Source: Cercospora beticola
Lineage: Eukaryota; Ascomycota; Dothideomycetes; Mycosphaerellales; Mycosphaerellaceae
Reading direction: 5' to 3'
NCBI RefSeq assembly: GCF_033473495.1
Contig: NC_088935.1
Span: 4,960,001-5,024,000, forward strand
DNA length: 64,000 nt
Shown: piece after piece, positions 19,250-30,202 of the stretch
Layout: the number at the start of each line of letters is the position of its first letter
Position numbering within the stretch: the stretch's first letter is position 1
Position numbers and translations under genes: made by a program
Notes under the pieces: generated by a model
The model's input: the letters and a program-made list of their open reading frames with translations, nothing else
What the model was told of the DNA's origin: nothing
Database searches by the model: none

Positions 19250-22200
19250 AGTGGTCAATAAGTCCAGAGTCTGGTAGCCTCTGCGACTTCTTGACGCTCA
19301 TGCCCGGTGCTCCGAATGTGGAAGCTCTGTTAAGCATGAAGGGTAATGATGGAACTGAGCCGAATGGAGGAAGAGAGTAGTTTGTCGTCGTCCAGTAGTA
19401 AAATGTGCCCTGCTCGCAATCGATTATGCAATAGAAATCGTCCCTTTACAGAGAATGGCAGGCTCGCTCTGAATAACGCGCTGCCTGAATCTTTAGGGTA
19501 ATGTCCGCTTATTTGCCTCGCCCGTGATCTTCGAAATGCCGGAAAGGTGGTAGTTGCGGAGTCAAGAGCGCCTCTCAGGTATCGAAGGCTGTGTGATGTT
19601 CACCTCAGAAGCTTGTATCAATTCGTACGTCCATGCCAGGACTGTCCAGAAGCTATACCAACTTTGTCGTGCTGGTGGAATCTGTCCCAGTAGACGTTGC
19701 ATCCTGTCCTAACGAATGTCAGTGAACAACGATATAAAGCGCAAAAGCACGAGCAGGCTGACCTGTGGTCAGAAAAGCGATCGACATGCACTCCGGAGGC
19801 ATCCAGATCCAACAACGTAGTCTCAAATGTTAGCACTTGATGCCCGTTCACAATATCATTTTGCGCAATGTTCGCCTCATCTAGGTATTCAGCTTGATGA
19901 AGCCTTCAAATCTCCGATGGACCGCTGCGCACTGGACTCCTTCCGTTGGTCAAGGGCAGGTTTCCCACGCTTTGCCATCTGGCTGCTGATGTCCTGGGAT
20001 CCAGGGTATCGTGGACGGGTCTCAGGTGAGCCTCGTATATTCGCAGCGCTAGTTCTGTTGCTCGCCCTTGTAAAATTTGCCTCAAAACTGGAAGATCCAG
20101 TCGACGATGGTTAATTGCAACGCCCTCTGAGTCCCGCGTCCAGAGCAGATTTTGTTCATTGTGTCCACCAGACTTAGCTTTGAGCAATTTCAGGCAAATC
20201 TGACGTGACCTCGATGCGCCTGCTAATTTTGCCATCAAACCGGTTCGGCTTGTGGTAGGACTTTGGCGCGCCGTTTGGGCTCCAGAAGAACATTCGTCGT
20301 CACAACCGTTGCAATGAGCAGTAGAAGAGAAGCGGCTTGTGGAGTGATGATGCAGACGGGCATGAGATATTCGGAATCCTTCTGCCCTGTCTGTGCTCTG
20401 GGTATGGTATTGTCGCACTGTGGTACAGCATCGCAGATCAGCCGAATCCAGAGGGGGCGTTGCATGGAAAACAGGCCCGGAAAGCTGATTCGATGCAGCG
20501 CAGAAGCTCCGTGGTGTCCTATGTGAACAAATGAATTTCCCTAGCGAGAGGCTGTTTCACAAGCTGATGAAGGGCGTTAGTGCCATTATCCAAAACCTGT
20601 CCCAGTGTCGGCTGCGAGATCACTAGACCGCTGAGGACCAACTGTAGCTCCAGATCGCCGTTGCGAGTGCTGAGTTGCTGTCGAAGAGGAGGAGCATGTT
20701 AGGTGGGAAGGCAATGGTCGGTACTGGCCTGCAGCATGACCAGACAATCTTCTGCTGTCGACGAGTCCGTTCGGAGATGGGCAACATTGCGCGTGGTGGC
20801 GTGAGCAAGACAAATGATGGCGGTGGCAAGGCGACGCCCAGTGCTTCGAGAAGTCTCCGGTGGTTCAAGAGCACGCATAGGAGGATCAATATTTGAGCAT
20901 CTAGCGTCCTGAGCCGGCCTCTAGTCAATTGATAGATCAGCCACTGCGTTCGTCAAAAGCTTGGAGCCAAGATGCTCGCTAACGCCCCCATCCGATCAGT
21001 GATGGGAAGGGAAAATCGCTTATGCGGTTCTCCTTTTCAGCTCCTCATTAGACGATCGCGGCAAGGAAAGGAGGTAACAACAGGCGCGGTGAACGAGAGC
21101 AGTAAAATGCCAAGGCATTGACGCGCTGACACGCGCAATGTCGCAGCTCCTTCTAGAATTGTTGGGCGGATTGTGATTGACATAGCGAGATGCGGCATTG
21201 ATTATGCTCAAACAATAGTTCGGCAGTGACTGATGCAGGAATAGGATGTCGACACGGTGCGAGAATCCCTGCTGTTAACAGCCTCAGCCTCGCTGCGGAG
21301 AGGCGCATCCGATCACGTCCGGGGTCTGATAGCTGAGGAGCATCGCGCTGCGTGGTTCAAGTTGGTGCTAGTGACATATGTTGCGCTGCGACGCGTCCAG
21401 TGAGGAAGGTCCAACGCGCTCCAGTGGTGAAGTGTTGCCGCACGCGTGGCTACCAAGCTGAGGTGCGGCGGAGCGGAGAAGGGGGAGTGGAGCTGTCGCT
21501 GGTTGCATTCCGCTCGGTTGTGGTCTGGAACCAGGCAGTAGTGCAGGCGTGAAGGGGATGCGCACTGGGATTGAGTGGCAGAGACGGGGCGGATCAGCCT
21601 CGGGAGCGGCGTTGAGAGCCGGCGCCAAAGCAGAAGATGGAGATTGGACCTCACACTTTCGACTTTTCGGTGGTCATCACCGACGCGCTCCCACGCACCA
21701 CAAACGCGCTCGCGCTCGCGTCGGTACACCGTCGCTAGACCCAGTCACGGACACAGCAGATCTCGGGCAACTTCTCCCACTCGGCAAGCTGTCTCTCACG
21801 CATCGGGCGTCCGCATCCGCCGGCGGGTTCTGGGACGGGGGCGGAGGACGTGCTTCCACTGTGTCGACATGTGATTGCAAGCACTTCCGCACCGCTGAGC
21901 GCTCACATCACCAGGCCAGGAGCCAGCAGCGCGCAGCATCAGAGTCTGATGGCAAATAGGTTCGGCTCACGGGTGCAAATCGCGCGCGTTTAAGCCTTGT
22001 CCAGCAGATGAGGCTCTGCAGGCGCAATACCGACTTCGTCACACTGGGCGCATCGAGTCAAGCAGAGACTCCACGCTCAGCGCCGGGATACCACGAGCTC
22101 CTATTTTCGGCGGCGTGGGAGCGCCGCTGCGATCTCTCATGGAACCATGGTCAATTGCTCCGCGACGCTGGCTGTCGATGGCAGTCGATGACGGGTCCAA

Positions 22201-22937
22201 GGCAGGCGAGACAGGCACAAGCGTTGATCAACAACGTGTTTTTCAAACGCACCGCGCCGTGATCGAGAGCCTAATCACGCTGTCCGCCGCCGCCACCGCT
22301 GCAGCTGCTGCTGAGTGAGCCGCACGCATCGCATCGGCGGGCAACAGGGGCTTTAGCCTTTTGTGGAGAGTCTATGGTGCATCGCGCACGTGCTCCGCGG
22401 TCACATCGCCAAACACACACTCGCTGGGCCGGAGCGGCGCTGCGAAGGAGCCTCGCCAGACGGCCAGGGCAGGCGAGCCAGCACGACATCGCTTGCGCCG
22501 CGCTGGGAATCGCGACGGCGGCCTCCCGGACGCGAACCTTCGCAGAGGGCGCTGAGATTGCAGTGCAGCGCTTACGGCCCATCTGCAGGCTGGCCTTGGC
22601 ATCCAGAAAGATCTTCAGGAACCAGCGCAAACGGGTAGGTCCCTGCACGGGCTAATCTCAGAACGATGCCACTTAGCACAACAGTCAAGGCCATGCTAGC
22701 CCATCCAATCTCGCCTATTCCCGTCGTCACCTGAATCGGCCACAGCGATATAAGCACTCCATGTCGTTTCGTCTGCTTCTGCTTCCCTCGTCAACACACG
22801 CATTCTTACTTGGTTGTTCAGCTTGACTTCGGTCGTCCTCTCTTTAACAAACGAACGCTTCGGCAACCACACGCTCACTAATTCAATAATTTTCGCGAAC
22901 CACCTCCTTTTTACCAACTCAATTCACCAACTTCAAG
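19250..22937. other. Gene-poor 3.7-kb region
   Basis: I find no gene I can defend. Frames on the minus strand at about 20.2-20.9 kb (for example ISQPTLGQVLDNGTNALHQL) read like coding sequence but change frame and contain stops, so at best they are remnants. The 21.3-22.6 kb part is GC-rich with overlapping frames on both strands. The right end is the promoter of the cell-wall protein gene and has a pyrimidine-rich stretch before its ATG. Confidence 0.35.
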
Positions 22938-24598
22938 ATGCGTTACTCCTTCGTTGCTGCCGCGCTTGTCGCCGGCGCCATGGCCGCTCCTGGCTACCAG
23001 CCACCAAGCTACGGTGGTGATGTCTCTCACCCAGAGCAGCCAGAGCACAAGCCTGAGTACCCAGTCGACCACCCAAAGGAGCCAGAGCACAAGCCTGAGT
23101 ACCCAGCTACCACCACCTGCACTGAGGAGCCATCCAAGCCAACCTACCCAGCCGACAAGCCAAAGGAGCCAGAGGTAAGTGTTTTGCGAAATTCCCCTTG
23201 AGAGAGAACCAGTCTCGTATGCCCAAGAATTCCCCCTCACCATCATTCCACCAGCACCCTTCCAAGCCATACCCAGACCACGAGGACTACCCCGAGCACC
23301 CAGTCGGCGACTACCCAGAGCACGAAGACTACCCAGAGCATGAGGACAAGCCAGACTACCCAGTCCACGACTACCCAGAGCACGAGGACAAGCCAGACTA
23401 CCCAGAGCACGACAAGCCAGACTACCCAGAGCACGAGGACAAGCCATACCCAACCACCAGCTGCAGCGACGACCACCCACAGCCAACCTACCCAGCCAAG
23501 GAGACCCACCCAGTGACTTACCCAGCCAAGGAGACTCACCCAGTCACCTACGTTACCAAGACTGTGACTGGTTACCCAGTGCCACCAAAGGAGACCCACC
23601 CAGTCTACCCACCAAAGGACGAGGTACACACCGCTCGACGTCAAGACTCTCGCACTCTCTTGCACTTTGTCATCCAACGATGCGTCGCTTTTTGCGGTAA
23701 CTGATGAACAGCGCTAATCATCGTGTAGCACCCACCTGTCTACCCACCAAAGGAGCCAGAGCACCCAGTCTACCCACCAAAGACTCCTGAGCAGCCACCA
23801 AAGCAGCCAGAGCACCCAGTCTACCCACCAAAGACTCCTGAGCAGCCACCAAAGCAGCCAGAGCACCCAGTCTACCCACCAAATACTCCTGAGCAGCCAC
23901 CAAAGCAGCCAGAGCACCCAGTCTACCCACCAAAGACTCCTGAGCAGCCACCGGTTTACCCAAACAAGCCAGAGCAGCCAAAGCAGCCCGAGTACCCAAA
24001 CATGCCAGAGCAGCCAAAGCAGCCAGAGTACCCAAACAAGCCTGAGCAGCCAAAGCAGCCTGAGCAGCCACCGGTCTACCCAAACAAGCCTGAGCAGCCA
24101 GAGCAGCCTGAGCAGCCAGAGCAGCCAAAGCAGCCAGAGCAGCCAAAGCAGCCAGAGCAGCCAAAGCAGCCAGAGCAGCCAAAGCAGCCAGAGCAGCCAA
24201 AGATGCCAGAGCAGCCACCGGTCTACAAGCCTGAGCAGCCAAAGCAGCCTGAGCAGCCAAAGCAGACCTACCCTGCTCAGCCACCTACCAGCCCAGAGCA
24301 GCCAAAGGAGACCCACCCTGTCTACAGCCCTGAGCAGCCTAAGTACCCAGTGCCAAACAAGCCAACTGCCCCAGGTATGTCGAGTTCTGCCAGCCTCATG
24401 TTTTCAGACAAGTCCTAACTTCTGATTGTAGTCTACCCAACCGGCACTGCCGCCCCAGTCCCACCAAAGTACTACCCAACTGGTACTGGCGCTGGTCCTC
24501 AGCCATCCAAGCCAGTTCAGTACACTGGTGCCGCTAGCGTTCTCAACGCTGCTGGTCTCCTTGCTGGCGCCGGTGCTATCCTTGCTTTCTTCTTGTAG
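22938..24598 (+). CDS. Proline-rich repetitive cell-wall protein, probably GPI-anchored
   Basis: Four exons (22938-23174, 23255-23623, 23729-24374, 24432-24598) give 472 residues. The donors read GTAAGT, GTACAC and GTATGT. The start MRYSFVAAALVAGAMA is a classic secretion signal cleaved before AP. The body is almost entirely P/E/K/Y/H/Q. Exon 2 holds D-Y-P-E-H-E-D units. Exon 3 starts with four 17-residue copies of HPVYPPKTPEQPPKQPE and then short P-E-Q-P-K-Q units. The C-terminus (GAASVLNAAGLLAGAGAILAFFL) is a hydrophobic tail preceded by small residues, as in GPI signals. It is probably a structural or adhesive wall protein with no enzymatic role. Introns 1 and 2 are both phase 0, so exon 2 can be skipped or duplicated without frame loss. 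Confidence 0.85.
23762..23965 (+). repeat. 51-bp coding tandem repeat, four copies
   Basis: Unit starts fall at about 23762, 23813, 23864 and 23915. The copies are near-identical, differing for example by AAGACT versus AATACT, and each encodes 17 residues of the cell-wall protein. Confidence 0.9.
24000..24260 (+). repeat. 18-bp-type coding repeats (PEQPKQ)
   Basis: Short repeated units of GAGCAGCCAAAGCAGCC type encode alternating P-E-Q-P and K-Q in exon 3 of the cell-wall gene. They are densest at about 24100-24205. Copy number is expected to vary between isolates. Confidence 0.8.
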
Positions 24599-26194
24599 AC
24601 AAGTATCGACAGCATGCGGGCTATGAACAATCGCGATGGGCATAGTTCAAGACAACTCTCTCTATGTTGGTTGCGTCAAAGTATAATGTAATAGCAGCGG
24701 CGCGAACAGAGATAGTGTCATCTACAACTGTATTGGGACGGTGTTTACTGAGTGCTATTTTACACTTGCATGTGTCACTGCGGGTCGGTACCGGAACGAC
24801 TACACTGGGGGACAAAGAAAACGTATATGCATCTTGAATGAATTGATTTTGTAAATAATTATTTCTTGAATCTCTTAAAACATTATTCGCTTCTCAGTTT
24901 GAGTTTGTCTTTTGTTGTACTGGCTGCTGGGATAAGTGCCTTGGCTGTCTCTTGGTAAGAAGTACACTGAACCCTCTTGATGACTGCGGCACGTTACAAG
25001 ATCTGATCGTGCACAGCTTTCTCTGGCTGAGAACGGCGCTGCGGGCCAAGGTAGGTACGGATACTGTTCGCAAGCAGCACTAGATCAGCCTGGAAGCAAC
25101 AATGATCGAACATGACAGAGCGAGAAACCCGATCGATTGCGAAAAGGTCTCGAACTTCTCGTCATCACATCTTCACGATCAGCATTGCTTCTGAATTAAT
25201 TCCTCATTGCAAGCGAACAAATGTCGCATCTACGTCAACCCGCAACGATGTTTTCAAACAGAGAAACACGATCGATCTCGAAGAACTCTGAAATTCCTCG
25301 ACGTCAATATTTTCTAAATCTGCACATGAAACAGCTTTGCCCTTCGAATGATCTCAGAAGCATGAAACGAAGGGTCCTCACAACATCGACATCGCTGCAA
25401 TACCGATTGACTCTTCCAAAACCACGTCGAATCCAACATTCATGCTCAGAGCTTATGATGATAATCATCAACCCTCGACCTGTTCGTGAGACTCTCTGGA
25501 GTTCACTCCGACACGAAACCAATCTGTTCCACCATCATCCAAATCGCAACTCAAGATGAATTTGGAAAATGGACAAGCATCTGTAGTCATCATCAACGTC
25601 GTCGAAATAAAGTAGTGGAGCTTGCTTGGTTTCCGAGATCTACGATATCCCGGCTGATGTGGAGGATCGATGCTAGTAGATGCCGACCGGAACACATTGC
25701 GACGCGCGGCCTCGTATGTGAAACACACCTATGATAGGTGACATAGGTGATAACTGCTTGCCGACGCGTCCGGATAGTGCGATGTAAGGGCTATGGCTAG
25801 GGGAGAAGAAATAGTTGGAAATAGATGGCGCTGGTGGAAAGTGGATCTATACCATTGCTTGGCTATGCAGGCCAAGAGGTGTTGCTTGGATGTGGAGTTG
25901 GGATTGCGAAGTCTCGGCTTCGGCTTCGCGCGGCATCTCTTGCGCGCATTGCAGCTTGCGATGCCAACACGAGCGAGAACACTTCGCGAAGAAGTTCTCT
26001 ACTGGAAACGGAGTCGTGATGACGCTGTCTTCAAATCCGTGCCTCGGGCGCCAGATGCTGCAGAAGTGCACGTCACTTTGGAGCGGCGTTTGTCACTCTT
26101 GCCCTCACTGTCAACTTCACCACCTCATGCTTTGTCTTCTCTTCTGCAGCTTCGCGACCTCTTCACTCTCGCAGTCAGACAGCACCAGGTCGCC
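24599..26194. other. Gene-free accessory interval
   Basis: About 1.6 kb with overlapping short frames and no domain. Two diverged copies of a GAGAAACxCGATCGAT-containing segment lie at about 25.11 and 25.26 kb. The right end precedes a well-placed ATG at 26195 (CGCCATGG) that opens the decayed gene. Confidence 0.35.
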
Positions 26195-29100
26195 ATGGTT
26201 CGCACTCGCGACCCCCTCGATCCTCCGGAACTTCCAAATCAGTTTGTACAGCCTGTACACTCGTACTACGAACTCCTGGCAGAGATACAAGACTTTCACC
26301 GAATGTGGAGCGAGAAGTCGCGGTCTTGGAACTCGCAAGGCGTTACTGCCGAGACTCGACTGGCTGTGTTGGCTGTGCCCAACGCTCGAAACAAAAAGGA
26401 ACTGCGCAATCACATCCACCCAATCGACCCCACCTTTCCAGCGCGCTTTGTAGTGGGCGGGTCACACAAGCCGACCAGCGATATCGAGTAGGGCGAGCAT
26501 AACATGGAGCACTCGCTGAACATGAAATCCACTTTCGTGTTCATGGACGTCGTGCCAACTTTGCGATTGCAGCTTGTCTGGACAGATGGTTATTTCACAA
26601 ACAGAAATCCACACGAAGGCTGCATCGATTTACCGTTCACTGGTGATCTCGCCTTGAAAGACGTCAAGCTCGTGCATGGACCTCGTGGTATTGCGTGCGT
26701 GTACGAGTTGACCTTCGAGTGACACGGTGGCATGGTTATGGAAGGTCATGCGAAGCTCCTGGCGGTATCCAAGGAACTTTGGAAGTCTGACGATCGTGGC
26801 CTGTACGAGTATGCGATGAGCCTGACAGCTCGAGTCGCGAAGCAGGTCAAATTGCGGAGCTATGGCAGTTTTCAGCAGATCCGCCGAAGCAGAAGAAGAC
26901 CACTGAAGTCAAGCCATTCCATCGAGAACTGTCCCAGGCAATAGGCCCGACAAGCCTTTTCATCCAATGTTCGCAAATCCTGGACCAACCACTTCACACC
27001 AGGTATCCCCGATGCGTGCCTTACAATCGAGAACTGTTCCAGGCAGCGGGCTTGACAAACCCATCCATCCGATGTTCGTCAATTCTCGACCAACCACTTC
27101 ACGCCAGGTCTCCTCGGTGCCCGGGTTGCTGCCATCGATCCCACCAACTCATTCTACATCGTCGGATCCGGCTACACTTCTCTTACAGAAGCCGCCGAAT
27201 ACTTCTGGCATTGTACGATCCACGGATCTGCAAATCGTGCCCACCACTCAGTCCTTGATGTCACTACAGCAGCCAACCTTGTTAGAGCCGCGATCAAATA
27301 AGCGTCTTGCTGCTGGATTTGTCGACTCCGATTCCTCACTGCCCGAGGAACATGACACATACTCAACTCGTGAGAGCATACGTCCTGTTCCGGATGCATT
27401 CGAAGTATTCAGCTCGGATCCTGTTATATGGACCAAAGATACATATCTGGTCGAGGTAAGGGTTCGATAGATTACACTTACGTCAAATGCTTGCTATCTC
27501 CAGAAGCCTAGAAGCAACAAGCGCCCAAGAGCTCTTGTGAGTGGCGATCCTGACGCGTCGACTGTTTCTGTGCATATACCTGCTATACAGACCACAACAT
27601 TGGCATCAGCACCCGCACCGTACAGGATTACGTTTCACCAGAGTCCGAAGAAGAAGACTGTTCTTGCACGGCTAGACTTTCTACAAGACTGGTAAGGCTT
27701 TACTATCCGTCTATTCCGAAGGAATTACTAACGCTTCCCAGGCTGTCCCCTCGGGACATCAAAGTCGGACAACTTACGCAAGGTCCCAAACCCAAACATG
27801 ACGGCAAGGGCTCTCAACAAGGTCTCCACTTTGAGATGGTGAAGCACGGGTTTCCTCGCCAATCCTTTTTTGTCGAGCGATATAGGAAGCCCGGTACCTT
27901 GACGAGGGAAGCTGAACGGGACGCGTACCGATCCAAAATGCAGAGCTTTCCTGAGATGATGAGCGCTGCACTGGAGTTGCTTACAAAGGATGGAGGCGTC
28001 CCTACTGCAACAAGTCTCAACTTCCCTCTCTCGACTACACAAACACTTCATTTGTGTTCTGTTCGTCGTATCGTTATGGACCATGTTGCGTCGACATGGT
28101 GGACACCCCCTGGGACCGATACTCGGAGCATATGTACGTCACTCTATACCGAGATTGGCAAGACAAGCGCCTGTCTTCGGGCTCAAGTGGAGTGCTTCTG
28201 GGACATCAACTGGCGTACTTCTATGGCATAGGTAGCCTGGGCACGACTACGGTTGCTCGATTCAACGTTAAAGCCACGGCGTAGAGACCAAGACATTGTC
28301 TCGGTAGATCCGCAAGTTGCTCAGCCCGACTATCCCCTTCGCCAATGCTTTGGATGGAGCTGGCTAGACGACTACGAAGAACGCGAGAAGGACTTGGAAT
28401 CGATCAAACGTGTTACATATCCTACACCTATCTATTGCTGCGAGCATGGTCGTTACGAAGTATGGCAACTGAATACGTATGATCTTATTGCCTTAGTCAT
28501 AACGGCTCCTCTTGCAAGCTGATGCCTCACTAGTTTTGATATGATGCGCGTCGGTCTCGGCGATTCAAGCTTTCTGAACGACTAAGACTGACGGGACCAC
28601 TTAGACGAAGACATTGCACATCTTCAATCTCGGGCGCAAGAAGAGAGTCGGAGAAAGGGCCTACTTGGCGAGAGCAAACTCACTCCCCGACTTTAGCGAG
28701 TTATCACCGCACTGCAGGATACTCGGTCTTATACCTTCGACCTTACCCAGGCCGCACCCCCTTCGTGGCGGCCACCAGCGTTCGCTTCGACGGCATTCCA
28801 TGCACATGCAATCACAGTTTCCCGACAGCACGAGTACCAAAGCAGTCGAAGCCAAAACTTCTTCATTACAGACAACAGCCATGCGTGTGGCGATGGAGTC
28901 GAAGCTTGCTTGTCAAATGCTCACGTATTCCACGAATCGCGCTTACACAACATCGCGGGAAGGCAATGTGCGCAGGTACAAGAGAAGACGAATCGCAGCT
29001 CTAACAGCATTTGCAACCTCGGCGACTTTCCATACGTCTGCTATCCCAGCGTATTATCTGGACGTTTCTGCGAGCAGACGCAAGCATCGACGCGGGATCA

Positions 29101-29389
29101 AGTCGTCCAGAAAGGTCTGCCTCTCCTCAAATCTTAGGTCCCCCATTTGGGCCTCTGCCCACTTCCCGGCTGTGGTGCTGATATTGCTGCCGCGCAGTCA
29201 CGCATGCATCGATGAAGCACCGAAGTGCAGGACCTCGTTCACGAGCACTTCACAGCTGTGCACTCTCTGGTGGTCCCGAAGATGACTCGGTTGACTCTGA
29301 CGGGCGAAGCGTGGGAAACGTAGTATGAGTTGGTCGGAACTATGCTGGTAGACAGGTCCGAACCTAGTACCATAACGCATGGGACATGA
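26195..29389 (+). pseudogene. Decayed multi-exon gene of unknown family
   Basis: Starting at ATG 26195 (MVRTRDPLDPPELPNQFVQP), coding-like sequence continues for about 3.2 kb but is broken. In-frame stops lie at 26489, 26720, 28583, 28589, 28694, 29135, 29213, 29321 and 29387. The frame changes near 26.9 and 28.0 kb. Good introns survive: 27456-27503, and 27692-27741 with a perfect TACTAAC branch site. Two weaker ones are 28214-28290 and about 28476-28531. Coding-like stretches include VKHGFPRQSFFVERYRK, DTPWDRYSEHMYVTLYRDW, QCFGWSWLDDYEEREKDLES and ICNLGDFPYVCYPS. I do not recognise the family. It could instead be several short genes or a gene with more introns than I can see, but the alternation of stops and coding-like sequence favours decay. 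Confidence 0.45.
26922..27131 (+). repeat. 105-bp direct duplication inside the decayed gene
   Basis: Two adjacent diverged copies start at 26922 and 27027 (TCGAGAACTGTCCCAGGC and TCGAGAACTGTTCCAGGC). The 105-bp spacing equals 35 codons. Both read in one frame: SRTVPGNRPDKPFHPMF and SRTVPGSGLDKPIHPMF. Confidence 0.8.
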
Positions 29390-30202
29390 CACAGCAGATG
29401 AATCTCTTTTTCTCACATCACACGAAACAAGCTGGCTAGCGCTATGGGACAGGGTGACTGTTCAATGCGCTGGAGCATTTCGAAGACCGGTTGTCATACA
29501 CCACTGACAATAATTAATTTTGCAGAATACCTTCGAGACTATGTCGATCTACTCTCGCACATCTCAAAATATGGGACGCGGCACGAATTCGTGTATTCCT
29601 ACTATTCTGGCTTCTCGTATCCAGCCAGTCTTATCGTTATCCCCACGCTTCGAAATCCCTGAATCACTGCTTCGAGCTTTGGTAATGACGGTACTGCCGA
29701 CTCCATCACATCCACTCGGGTAGGCTCTTGTCGTTTTCTTGAGGAGAAGATTGGGGAAGGCGGGCGTGGCGTCTACGGGCTCATACCAAAACGAACGCCG
29801 TCCTTGCATCTGAAATGTGGAGCTATATCGTTCTACGCCTGGTCCGAATCGTCTTCGGAACTTTTATCAATTCGATTTGCACACACATGTTCTACCAACT
29901 CAAAGTCACTACGATGAAGAGGAGAACCACATAAGGACAATGCAATGGACTTTCCGCATTCAGGGACCCTTCGTATTCTCCAAATTTACGAATCACGAAA
30001 ACTCGAAGAGAAAGACCATGAAGTTCAGATTAGCAAAAGTCATTCTTCAAACCTTTCGATAGGTCCTGTGGAATATGGGATGAGGAAGCAAAAGAGTCGA
30101 CACTGGGAGCTGGTTGCGGAAATTCCGAGGAAGAGTAGGCAAATTGCATCGCCTTTTGAGCCCAGGAATAAGCACACGCTTGTCGAACATCAGCATTGAT
30201 AA
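29390..30202. other. Unassigned interval left of the repeat array
   Basis: Short frames on both strands and no recognised domain. The last about 20 bp (GAACATCAGC) already belong to the first array unit. Confidence 0.3.

Noticed and set aside
19906..20930. Minus-strand membrane or ankyrin-like gene
   Set aside because: Protein-like stretches exist in three frames, but stops and frame changes prevent any model, and no domain is certain.
23714..24316. 200-codon Leu/Trp-rich open frame on the minus strand
   Set aside because: It is the mirror of the stop-free repeats of the proline-rich cell-wall gene, which has a signal peptide, introns and a GPI tail. The minus frame has none.
25110..25300. 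Short direct repeat around GAGAAACxCGATCGAT
   Set aside because: Only two diverged copies of about 40 bp; too weak to claim a mobile element.
26489..29389. All in-frame stops in the decayed gene are one C-to-T change from Gln or Arg codons, as RIP would give
   Set aside because: Every stop codon is one C-to-T step from CAA, CAG or CGA, so this is true of any stop and is no evidence. A dinucleotide ratio test would be needed.
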